Assembly: GCF_010723735.1 (NCBI RefSeq)
Contig: NZ_BLLB01000002.1
Coordinates: 5,704,001-5,768,000, forward strand
Length of the DNA stretch: 64,000 nt
Direction: 5' to 3'
Source: Mycolicibacterium hippocampi
Lineage (GTDB): Bacteria > Actinomycetota > Actinomycetes > Mycobacteriales > Mycobacteriaceae
A program made the position numbers and the translations under genes. The notes beneath the pieces are model-generated. The model had not been told where the DNA came from. It saw nothing but the letters and a program-made list of their open reading frames with translations, and did no database searches. Of this stretch, positions 24,379 to 31,691 are shown piece by piece (the first letter of the stretch is position 1; the number at the start of each line of letters is the position of its first letter).

Positions 24379-25140
24379 TCAGCGGATGATCTGTCCGCCG
24401 TCGACATTGAAGATCTGGCCGGTGATCCACTTGGCCTGATCCGACAGCAGGAACAGCATCATGCCGACGAGATCCTCGGGTTCGCCCATCCGCGACAGCG
24501 GGATGTTCTTCACGATGTCGGCCACCATCTCCTGGGGAGTGGTGGTGCGGTTGGCCTCGGTGTCGATCGGGCCCGGCGCGATCGCGTTGACCCGGATGTT
24601 CTGCCCGCCGAGTTCGGTGGCCAGTTGCTGGGTGAGGCCGTTGATGCCCACCTTGGCCAGCCCGTAGAAGTTCGAGTACAGCCATGCCGCGGTCGAGGAC
24701 TGGTTGACGATCGCCCCGCCGCCACGTTTGGCCATCTTGCGGTACACCGCGCGGGTGCACACCAACGCACCGTCGAGGTTCACGCTCATGAACTTCTTGT
24801 AGTAGTCCCAGTCCACGGTGATCAGGAAGTCGAGCTTCATCCCGCCGAAGATGGCGGCATTGTTGACCAGGTAGTCGATGCCGCCGAACTCCGAAAGTGT
24901 CTGCGCCGCCATTTCCTTGGCTGAATCCGGGTCGGAGACGTCGACCCGCACGGCGAGCGCGTTGCCGCCCTCCCCCTTGATGCCGTCGGCGACCTTCTGG
25001 GCCCCCTCGGTGTTGATGTCGGCCACCACCACCGCCGCGCCTTCGCGGGCGAGCGCCTCCGCGTAGGCCTGGCCAATGCCACCGCCGGCTCCGGTGACGA
25101 TGGCCACCTTCTCCGTGAACTGGTCTCCGTAGAGCGCCAC
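24379..25140 (-). CDS. Short-chain dehydrogenase/reductase (Rv0769-like)
   Basis: This 253-residue classical SDR has the cofactor motif TGAGGGIGQAY (from residue 16), the NNA motif (YLVNNAAIF) and the catalytic Ser, Tyr and Lys in NQSSTAAWLYSNFYGLAK. The acidic residue after the second strand (VADIN) suggests NAD preference. It lies 28 bp downstream of aldA and 31 bp upstream of the beta-hydroxyacid dehydrogenase gene, so it belongs to the aldA operon. Substrate unknown. Confidence 0.88.
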   Translation of the reverse strand: MALYGDQFTEKVAIVTGAGGGIGQAYAEALAREGAAVVVADINTEGAQKVADGIKGEGGNALAVRVDVSDPDSAKEMAAQTLSEFGGIDYLVNNAAIFGGMKLDFLITVDWDYYKKFMSVNLDGALVCTRAVYRKMAKRGGGAIVNQSSTAAWLYSNFYGLAKVGINGLTQQLATELGGQNIRVNAIAPGPIDTEANRTTTPQEMVADIVKNIPLSRMGEPEDLVGMMLFLLSDQAKWITGQIFNVDGGQIIR

Positions 25141-25168
25141 CCATGTCTCCTAGCGTCGTTGTCTGAAG

Positions 25169-26638
25169 TTACTGTGCCGCCGTGGCAAGCGCTTTGATCT
25201 CGAGATACTCCTCGAAACCTGCGAGCCCCATCTCCCGGCCGATACCGGATTGCTTGTAACCGCCGAACGGCAAGTCCGCCGAGTACCAGACACCGCCGTT
25301 GATGTTGACCGTGCCCACCCGCAACCGCGCCGCTACCGAGTTCGCGCGGTCGAGGTCGGGCGAGAAGACGGTGCCCGACAGTCCGTAAGGGGAGTCGTTG
25401 GCGATCCGGACCGCGTCGTCGTCGCCGTCGTGGGCGATGACCGTCAGCACCGGGCCGAAGATCTCCTCGCGCGCCACCTTCGCGGTGTTGTCCAGTCCGG
25501 CGATCACCGTCGGCTCGATGAAGAAGCCGACGTCACGGTCGGCGGGACGGCCACCACCGCAGGCGAATCGGCCACCCTCGGCGATCGCGGAATCCAGGTA
25601 CTCCTGGATGCGATCGCGCTGCCTGGCCGAGATCACCGGCCCGCAGATGGTGCCGGGGTTCGTCGGGTCACCCGGCTTGAGTCCGCCCATGGTCGCGGCG
25701 GCGGCTTCCACTGCCTCGTCGTATCGATTCCGTGGCACCACCAGCCGGGTGGTGATCGCACAGCCCTGCCCGGCATGCATCGACGCGGTGAACGCCGCCA
25801 TCGAGCAGGCGCCGGCCAGGTCGGCGTCGTCGAGGATCAGAAACGCCGACTTGCCGCCCAGTTCCAGGAAGACCTTCTTCAGCGTGGCGGCGCCGTCGGC
25901 CATCACTGCGCGCCCGGTGGCGGTCGAGCCGGTGAACGAGACCATGTCCACCCGAGGGTCTTTCGACAGCAATGCCCCGACACCGTGGTCGCTGGAGGTG
26001 ACGATGTTGAGCACACCGGCGGGAATGTCGGTGTGCTCGGTGATGAGCTCACCTAGCACCGCGGCGCACCACGGGGTGTCCGGCGCCGGCTTCAGGACGA
26101 CGGTGTTGCCCGCGGCCAGCGCCGGTCCGATCTTGGCGAAGTTGATCTGGTGGGGGAAGTTCCACGGGGTGATCGCCCCGACCACGCCGACGGCCTCGCG
26201 GGCGACGGTGCGTTGCGTCTTGATCCCCATCGGCGACGCGATGCCGAGATCAATTCGCCACTGGTAGTTCTCGGCAGTGTCGGCCGAGAACGACAGGTCG
26301 GCGATCGGTCCTTCCAGCTGAGCTGCCGAGGTGAGCATCCGCGGCGCGCCCACCTCGGACATGGTCAGTTCCCGAAGCTCCTCGACATGCTTGGACAGCG
26401 CGTCCTGGAGTTGACGGATACAACGCACCCGCAGGGCGGTGTCGGTGGACCAGTCCGTCTCTTCGAAGGCTCGCCGGGCGGCTCCGATCGCCGTGCTCAT
26501 GTCCTCGACGCTCGCGTCGGCCGCGACGCCGAGCGTCTCCTCGGTCGCCGGATTGACGGTGGAAAACGTTCCCGAGCTGCCAGCGACGAGCTTGCCGTCG
26601 ATGAGCAGCCGGCTCTCGCGATCGGCCAGGATTGGCAT
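25169..26638 (-). CDS. aldA: NAD-dependent aldehyde dehydrogenase AldA
   Basis: The 489-residue enzyme has all ALDH elements: Asn160 in ITPWNFPHQ, the FTGSTATG cofactor loop, Glu259 in LELGGK and catalytic Cys293 in GQGCAITTR. It would oxidise an aldehyde, probably one made by the P450s and alcohol dehydrogenase of this island (inference). AGGAGG lies a few bases before the ATG. The promoter carries the perfect palindrome GGACAGCTGTCC at 26662-26673, 24 bases upstream of the start. It is the first gene of a five-gene minus-strand operon. The length equals that of Rv0768. Confidence 0.93.
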   Translation of the reverse strand: MPILADRESRLLIDGKLVAGSSGTFSTVNPATEETLGVAADASVEDMSTAIGAARRAFEETDWSTDTALRVRCIRQLQDALSKHVEELRELTMSEVGAPRMLTSAAQLEGPIADLSFSADTAENYQWRIDLGIASPMGIKTQRTVAREAVGVVGAITPWNFPHQINFAKIGPALAAGNTVVLKPAPDTPWCAAVLGELITEHTDIPAGVLNIVTSSDHGVGALLSKDPRVDMVSFTGSTATGRAVMADGAATLKKVFLELGGKSAFLILDDADLAGACSMAAFTASMHAGQGCAITTRLVVPRNRYDEAVEAAAATMGGLKPGDPTNPGTICGPVISARQRDRIQEYLDSAIAEGGRFACGGGRPADRDVGFFIEPTVIAGLDNTAKVAREEIFGPVLTVIAHDGDDDAVRIANDSPYGLSGTVFSPDLDRANSVAARLRVGTVNINGGVWYSADLPFGGYKQSGIGREMGLAGFEEYLEIKALATAAQ

Positions 26639-26661
26639 CCGACCTCCTGTCTATGCGCCCT

Positions 26662-26673
26662 GGACAGCTGTCC
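26662..26673. promoter_or_regulatory. Putative TetR operator O1 (aldA promoter)
   Basis: GGACAGCTGTCC is a perfect 12-bp palindrome between the aldA start (26638) and the divergent TetR gene. Its half-sites GGACA/TGTCC with a 2-bp spacer are repeated at 26807-26818. On the minus strand the match extends to GGACA-NN-TGTCCAG at both sites. The shared motif at the two ends of one intergenic region suggests a regulator that binds both promoters. Confidence 0.6.
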
Positions 26674-26806
26674 GACTGATTTCCTTCGAACGATAGACCC
26701 AGATCACCGGGCGAGGCAAGGTCGGGTGGGCTTGCTGCCAGAACAAGCCGGTTGAACTGCCGTTTTTCAACTTCGCTTGCCTGCAGGTGGCAGTGTCGGA
26801 TAACTT

Positions 26807-26818
26807 GGACATGTGTCC
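26807..26818. promoter_or_regulatory. Putative TetR operator O2 at the TetR-cyp123 transcription start
   Basis: GGACATGTGTCC has the same half-sites and spacing as O1. It overlaps the GTG start codon (26813) of the TetR gene. A -10-like GATAAC at 26799-26804 would place transcription initiation at about 26811-26813, so the mRNA is likely leaderless and the operator sits on the start site, an ideal position for autorepression. Confidence 0.6.
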
Positions 26819-27409
26819 AGTGATGCAGCGGCCGCGCTTTCAGATGAGGCGCGCCAACCACCTCGGAACCGTCGGCAGGAAGAGACTTTTCGCAAAGTCC
26901 TGTCCGCCGGCGTCGAGATGCTGCGCGAGTCGTCGTACGCCGATCTGACCGTGCGTGCTGTCGCGGCACGGGCCAAGGTCGCACCGGCGACGGCGTACAC
27001 CTACTTCTCGTCGAAGAACCACCTGATCGCCGAGGTCTACCTGGACCTCATGCAGCAGGTCGAGTACTTCACCGACGTCAACGACAGCAGGGCCAGCCGT
27101 GTGGAGAAGACGCTGCGGGCGATGACGCTGACGCTCGCCGACGAGCCGGAGGTCGCCGCGGCATGCACCACCGCACTGTTGTCGGGCAACGATCCGGCCG
27201 TGCGGGCGGTACGGGAACGGATCGGCGTCGAGATCCATCGCCGCATCCGCGCCGCCGTCGGCCCGGACAGCGACCCGCGCACGCCGGCCGCGCTGGAGAT
27301 GACGTTCTTCGGTGCGCTGGTCAACGCCGGCAGCGGGGCATTCACTTATCACCAGATCGCCGACCGCTTGAGCTATGTGGTCGGCCTCATCGTCGGGGAG
27401 GACCGATGA
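26813..27409 (+). CDS. TetR family regulator of the cyp123-cyp51 operon (Rv0767c-like)
   Basis: The 198-residue protein has a TetR HTH (TVRAVAARAKVAPATAYTYFSSKNHLI, residues about 46-72) and a helical effector domain. The GTG start at 26813 lies inside a palindrome and has no Shine-Dalgarno upstream, consistent with leaderless translation. An ATG at 26811 is in another frame. The stop overlaps the cyp123 ATG as ATGA. Its position at the head of the operon, divergent from aldA, and the duplicated operator argue that it controls both arms. The inducer is unknown. Confidence 0.88.
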   Translation: MSSDAAAALSDEARQPPRNRRQEETFRKVLSAGVEMLRESSYADLTVRAVAARAKVAPATAYTYFSSKNHLIAEVYLDLMQQVEYFTDVNDSRASRVEKTLRAMTLTLADEPEVAAACTTALLSGNDPAVRAVRERIGVEIHRRIRAAVGPDSDPRTPAALEMTFFGALVNAGSGAFTYHQIADRLSYVVGLIVGEDR

Positions 27410-28632
27410 CCACCAACAGCGGCGCCGTGAGCGACGCCATCCTCGATCCGTATGACTACGACTTCCACGAGGATCCGTATCCGTACTACCAACGGCTCCG
27501 CGACGAGGCCCCCCTCTATCGCAATGAAGAACTCGGCTTCTGGGCGTTGTCGCGGCACCGCGACGTGCTCCAGGGCTTCCGCAACAGCACGACCCTGTCC
27601 AACTCCTACGGCGTCTCGCTCGACCCGGCCTCGCGTGGACCGCACGCATCGAAGACGATGTCCTTCCTGGCGATGGACGATCCCGACCATCTGCGGCTGC
27701 GCACCCTGGTGTCCAAGGGCTTCACGCCGCGACGCATCAGGGAGCTCGAGCCCAGGGTCACCGAGCTGACCGTCGGACATCTGGACACGATGCTGGAGAA
27801 GGCGCGCAGCGGCTCCGGAACAGTGGACTACGTCAACGATTTCGCGGGCAAGCTGCCGATGGACGTCATCTCCGAGTTGATGGGGGTCCCGCAGGCCGAC
27901 CGCGACCAGGTGCGGGCCTGGGCGGACGGGGTGATGCACCGCGACGAAGGCGTCAACGACGTTCCCGCCGCGGCGGTCGAGGCGTCCATCAACCTGATCG
28001 TGTACTACCAGGCGATGGTCGCCGAACGTCGCAAGCAACTCACCGACGACCTGACGTCGGCACTGCTGGAAGCCGAGATCGACGGAGACCGGCTCACCGA
28101 CGACGAGATCCTCGGCTTCATGTTCCTGATGGTGATCGCCGGAAACGAGACCACCACCAAACTCCTTGCCAATGCCGCCTTCTGGGGTCACCGCAACCCC
28201 GATCAGCTGGCGTCTGTGTACGAGGACATCGAGCGGGTGCCGCTGTGGGTGGAGGAGACCCTTCGCTACGACACATCCAGTCAGATCCTGGCCCGCACGG
28301 TGTCCGGTGAACTGACGCTGTACGACACCACGATTCCCGAGGGTGATGTGGTGCTTCTGCTTCCGGGCTCCGCGCACCGCGACGAACGGGTCTTCGAGAA
28401 CCCCGATGACTACGTCATCGGCCGGGAGATCGGTTCGAAGCTGATGAGTTTCGGCAGCGGTGCCCACTTCTGCCTCGGCGCGCACCTCGCGCGGATGGAG
28501 GCCCGGGTGGCACTTGCCGAGTTGTTCAAGCGAATCCGTGGATACGAGGTCGACGAGGCCAACGCCGTCCGCGTCCATTCCAGCAACGTGCGCGGATTCG
28601 CCCATCTTCCGATCACTGTCCAGGTCCGCTAG
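27406..28632 (+). CDS. cyp123: Cytochrome P450 CYP123
   Basis: The 408-residue P450 begins soon with LDPYDYDFHEDPYPYYQRL, which closely matches my memory of M. tuberculosis CYP123A1. It has VIAGNETTTK in the I helix, ETLR as ExxR, and FGSGAHFCLGAHLAR with haem ligand Cys356. The ATG overlaps the TetR stop (27406-27409). The substrate is unknown. It shares an operon with cyp51 and a ferredoxin that may donate electrons to both P450s. Confidence 0.92.
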   Translation: MTTNSGAVSDAILDPYDYDFHEDPYPYYQRLRDEAPLYRNEELGFWALSRHRDVLQGFRNSTTLSNSYGVSLDPASRGPHASKTMSFLAMDDPDHLRLRTLVSKGFTPRRIRELEPRVTELTVGHLDTMLEKARSGSGTVDYVNDFAGKLPMDVISELMGVPQADRDQVRAWADGVMHRDEGVNDVPAAAVEASINLIVYYQAMVAERRKQLTDDLTSALLEAEIDGDRLTDDEILGFMFLMVIAGNETTTKLLANAAFWGHRNPDQLASVYEDIERVPLWVEETLRYDTSSQILARTVSGELTLYDTTIPEGDVVLLLPGSAHRDERVFENPDDYVIGREIGSKLMSFGSGAHFCLGAHLARMEARVALAELFKRIRGYEVDEANAVRVHSSNVRGFAHLPITVQVR

Positions 28633-28652
28633 CACGGCCGGAAAGGTCTCAG

Positions 28653-29480
28653 ATGCCCCGTTTCGACCCACTGCCCGACCGCCGGCCCGCCCTGGTGGCC
28701 GGCGCCTCCTCCGGTATCGGCGCGGCGACAGCCGTCGACCTTGCCGCGCACGGCTTTCCGGTCGCGCTGGGCGCGCGCCGGGTGGAGAAGTGCCAGGAGC
28801 TCGTCGAGCAGATCCGCGCTGACGGCGGCGAAGCCATCGCGGTCCATCTGGACGTCACCGATCCGGATTCGGTCAAGTCCTGCGTCGAGCAGGTGTCCTC
28901 CGAGCTCGGTGAGATCGAGTTACTGGTCGCCGGGGCGGGTGACACCTACTTCGGCAAGATCGAGGCCATCAGCACCGAACAGTTCGAGTCGCAGATCCAG
29001 ATCCATCTGATCGGCGCCAACCGGGTCGCCGGTGCGGTGTTGCCCGGAATGATCGAGCGTCAGAGGGGCGACCTGATCTTCGTCGGTTCCGACGTGGCGC
29101 TGCGGCAGCGCCCGCACATGGGCGCCTACGGCGCGGCCAAGGCGGCTCTGGTCGCGATGGTCAACAATCTCCAGATGGAGCTGGAGGGCACCGGGGTGCG
29201 GGCGTCGATCGTGCACCCCGGCCCCACCAAGACCGGGATGGGTTGGAGCCTGCCCGCCGACCTGATCGGCCCCGCTCTCGAGGACTGGGCCAAATGGGGT
29301 CAGGCCCGCCACGACTACTTCCTGCGGGCCGCCGACCTCGCGCGGGCCATCACCTTCGTCGCCGAGACCCCCCGAGGTGGGTTCATCGCCAACATGGAAC
29401 TGCAGCCCGAAGCCCCTCTGGCGAGTGATCCTGCCGACCGCCAGAAACTTGTCCTGAACGAGGAGAACCTGAAGTCATGA
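28653..29480 (+). CDS. Short-chain dehydrogenase/reductase (Rv0765c-like)
   Basis: The 275-residue SDR has LVAGASSGIGAATA (cofactor motif, residues 13-25), LVAGAGDTYF in place of the usual NNAG, and the active-site Tyr and Lys in MGAYGAAKAAL. It lies between cyp123 and cyp51, with GGAAAGG 10 bases upstream of the ATG and an ATGA overlap with cyp51 at its end. A carbonyl/alcohol interconversion step on a P450 product is inferred from context. Confidence 0.88.
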   Translation: MPRFDPLPDRRPALVAGASSGIGAATAVDLAAHGFPVALGARRVEKCQELVEQIRADGGEAIAVHLDVTDPDSVKSCVEQVSSELGEIELLVAGAGDTYFGKIEAISTEQFESQIQIHLIGANRVAGAVLPGMIERQRGDLIFVGSDVALRQRPHMGAYGAAKAALVAMVNNLQMELEGTGVRASIVHPGPTKTGMGWSLPADLIGPALEDWAKWGQARHDYFLRAADLARAITFVAETPRGGFIANMELQPEAPLASDPADRQKLVLNEENLKS

Positions 29481-30832
29481 CGACAGCAGTGGTGCCCCGC
29501 GTCTCCGGTGGCGAAGAGGAACACGGCCATCTCGAGGAGTTCCGGACCGATCCGATCGGCCTGATGAACCGGATCCGTGAAGAGTGTGGTGACGTCGGCT
29601 GGTTCCAGCTGGCAGACAAACAGGTGGTGATGCTGTCGGGGTCAGAGGCCAATGAGTTCTTCTTCCGCTCCAGCGACAGCGAACTCAACCAGGCCGAGGC
29701 CTACCCGTTCATGACGCCGATCTTCGGGGAGGGGGTGGTGTTCGACGCCGACCCCGAACGTCGTGCGGAGATGTTGCACAACACTGCGCTGCGCGGCGAG
29801 CAGATGAAGGGCCATGCCGCCACGATCGAGAACGAAGTCAAGAAGATCATCGCCGACTGGGGGGACGAGGGTGAGATCGAGCTGCTCGACTTCTTCTCGG
29901 AGCTGACGATCTACACGTCCACGGCGTGCCTGATCGGGCTGAAGTTCCGGGAACAGCTCGACAGTCGCTTCGCCCAGTACTACCACCAACTGGAACGCGG
30001 CACCGACCCGCTGTGCTACGTCGACCCCTACCTCGACATCGAGAGCTTCCGCATCCGCGACGAGTCGCGCGTCAAACTCGTTGCGCTGGTGCAGGAGATC
30101 ATGAACGGCCGCATCGCCGACCCGCCCAAGGGCAAGGAGGATCGCGACCTGCTCGACGTGCTGGTGTCGATCAAGGACGAGGAGGGCAATCCGCGCTTCT
30201 CGGCCAACGAGGTCACCGGCATGTTCATCTCGCTGATGTTCGCGGGTCACCACACCAGCTCGGGAACGTCGTCGTGGACGTTGATCGAGCTGCTGCGCCA
30301 CCCTGACGTCTACGCCCAGGTGCAGCAGGAGCTCGACGAACTCTACGCCGACGGCCAGGAGGTGAGTTTCCATGCGCTGCGCCAGATCCCGAAGCTCGAC
30401 AACTCACTGAAGGAGACGCTGCGGCTGCATCCGCCGCTCATCATCCTGATGCGCGTCGCGCAGGACGAGTTCGAAGTGGCGGGCCATCCGATTCACAAGG
30501 GACAGATGGTGGCCGCCTCGCCTGCCGTCTCCAACCGGATTCCCGAGGACTTCCCCCGACCGGACGACTTCGACCCCGACCGCTACCTGAAGCCCCGACA
30601 GGAGGACCTGGCCAACCGGTGGACGTGGATTCCCTTCGGAGCGGGCAAGCACCGCTGCGTCGGGGCGGCGTTCGCTCAGATGCAGATCAAGGCGGTATTC
30701 TCGGTACTGCTGCGCGAGTACACATTCGAGATGTCGCAGCCGTCGGAGAGCTACCGCAACGATCATTCCAAGATGGTGGTGCAGCTCGCTCAGCCGGCCA
30801 AGGTCCGCTACCGCAAGCGAGTCAAGGACTGA
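29477..30832 (+). CDS. cyp51: Cytochrome P450 CYP51 (sterol 14-alpha-demethylase family)
   Basis: The 451-residue protein has the CYP51 B'-region signature (AEAYPFMTPIFGEGVVFDA), the I-helix AGHHTSSGTSS, ETLR, and the haem motif FGAGKHRCVGAAFAQ with Cys394. Length and Cys position equal those of the structurally known M. tuberculosis CYP51. Mycobacteria have no known de novo sterol pathway, so the native substrate is open. It is coupled to the SDR (ATGA) and followed after 4 bp by its ferredoxin. Confidence 0.95.
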   Translation: MTTAVVPRVSGGEEEHGHLEEFRTDPIGLMNRIREECGDVGWFQLADKQVVMLSGSEANEFFFRSSDSELNQAEAYPFMTPIFGEGVVFDADPERRAEMLHNTALRGEQMKGHAATIENEVKKIIADWGDEGEIELLDFFSELTIYTSTACLIGLKFREQLDSRFAQYYHQLERGTDPLCYVDPYLDIESFRIRDESRVKLVALVQEIMNGRIADPPKGKEDRDLLDVLVSIKDEEGNPRFSANEVTGMFISLMFAGHHTSSGTSSWTLIELLRHPDVYAQVQQELDELYADGQEVSFHALRQIPKLDNSLKETLRLHPPLIILMRVAQDEFEVAGHPIHKGQMVAASPAVSNRIPEDFPRPDDFDPDRYLKPRQEDLANRWTWIPFGAGKHRCVGAAFAQMQIKAVFSVLLREYTFEMSQPSESYRNDHSKMVVQLAQPAKVRYRKRVKD

Positions 30833-30836
30833 CGAG

Positions 30837-31043
30837 ATGGGTTGTTACCGCGTGGAGCTCGATGAGGACCTGTGCCAGGGCCACGCGATGTGCGAACTGG
30901 AAGCCCCGGATGTGTTCCGGGTGCCCAAGCGCGGGGTCGTCGAAATCCTCGACCCGGAACCGCCCGACGAGATCCGCGAGGATGTCGAGCGGGCAGCTGA
31001 GATGTGCCCTACCCAAGCAATTTCCCTCAAGGACAAGGACTGA
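30837..31043 (+). CDS. 3Fe-4S-type ferredoxin of the CYP51 operon (Rv0763c-like)
   Basis: The 68-residue ferredoxin has the motif CQGHAMC (Cys13, Cys19) and AAEMCPTQA (Cys56). The position that carries the third cysteine in 4Fe-4S ferredoxins is His16. This CxxHxxC-CP form is known from mycobacterial P450-linked ferredoxins, usually thought to hold a 3Fe-4S cluster. The gene starts 4 bp after cyp51, and the product is probably its electron donor and perhaps that of CYP123. No ferredoxin reductase is nearby. Confidence 0.93.
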   Translation: MGCYRVELDEDLCQGHAMCELEAPDVFRVPKRGVVEILDPEPPDEIREDVERAAEMCPTQAISLKDKD

Positions 31044-31045
31044 CG

Positions 31046-31600
31046 ATGGCGTCAAGAGAAGCACTCGAAGCCTGGACCGACCGTTGGCTCAAGGCCAACC
31101 AGGACGCCGAGAAGGCCGGTGACTGGAAGCCGTTGGCCGACTTCTACACCGAGGACGCAACCTACGGCTGGAACATCGGCCCCAAGGAAGACGTCATGTG
31201 CATCGGTCGCGACGAGATCCGCGACGTCGCCCTGGGCCTGGAGATGGAGGGCCTGGAGAACTGGGTCTACGAGTACCAGAAGGTGCTGATCGACGAGAAG
31301 CAGAACGAGATCGTCGGCTTCTGGAAGCAGATAGCCAACAAGAGCGATGGCTCGCGCGACGAGATCTACGGCATCGGCGGCAGCTGGTTCCGGCTCACCG
31401 CCGTTGGGGACGACGACCAGTTGCTGATCGAGTGGCAGCGGGACTTCTTCGACTTCGGTCACGTCCAGAAGGCGTTCATGAAACTGATCGAGTCCGGGGA
31501 CCTCACCCCCACCATGCAGAAGCGAATCGAGCGCTCACTTGCCGGCGAGAAGTTGCCCGGCTACTACCCGCTCGGTGAGGCCCCCACCCCAATCTGGTAG
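31046..31600 (+). CDS. SnoaL/NTF2-like protein (Rv0762c-like)
   Basis: The 184-residue protein has the NTF2-like pattern: an N-terminal helix (REALEAWTDRWLKANQDAE), WKPLADFYTEDATYGWN, then a beta-sheet with GGSWFRLTAV and LLIEWQRDFFDFG. Such cone-shaped folds bind or isomerise hydrophobic substrates. It begins two bases after the ferredoxin stop and ends the cyp123 operon. It may bind the P450 substrate or product, but there is no direct evidence. Confidence 0.8.
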   Translation: MASREALEAWTDRWLKANQDAEKAGDWKPLADFYTEDATYGWNIGPKEDVMCIGRDEIRDVALGLEMEGLENWVYEYQKVLIDEKQNEIVGFWKQIANKSDGSRDEIYGIGGSWFRLTAVGDDDQLLIEWQRDFFDFGHVQKAFMKLIESGDLTPTMQKRIERSLAGEKLPGYYPLGEAPTPIW

Positions 31601-31606
31601 CTCCCA

Positions 31607-31624
31607 CCCAAGCGGTTGCTTGGG
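31607..31624 (+). terminator. Hairpin after the cyp51 operon (terminator or operator)
   Basis: CCCAAGC and GCTTGGG form a perfect 7-bp stem around GGTT, seven bases after the stop of the SnoaL-like gene. No T-run follows, which is common in mycobacteria. The DNA also reads as a palindrome, and it lies only 68 bases before the alcohol dehydrogenase start, so a regulatory binding site is an alternative. Confidence 0.45.
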
Positions 31625-31642
31625 GCCGCTGTGATATGGCTA

Positions 31643-31677
31643 ACTAGAGCCTCTAGTCTTTAACTAGAGGCTCTAGT
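31643..31677. promoter_or_regulatory. Two tandem 15-bp palindromes in the alcohol dehydrogenase promoter
   Basis: ACTAGAGCCTCTAGT (31643-31657) and ACTAGAGGCTCTAGT (31663-31677) are each 7+1+7 palindromes. Including flanks, an 18-bp unit TAACTAGAG-S-CTCTAGTC is repeated exactly 20 bp apart, placing both on the same DNA face about two turns apart. They end 14 bases before the ATG of the alcohol dehydrogenase, so a bound regulator would block its transcription. The motif differs from KstR and from the GGACA sites nearby. Confidence 0.7.
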
Positions 31678-31691
31678 CGAAAGCAGGAGAG

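Noticed and set aside
31607..31624. KstR2 operator
   Set aside because: CAAG and CTTG are present but separated by six bases, not the two of the KstR2 box. Terminator or other palindrome is more likely.
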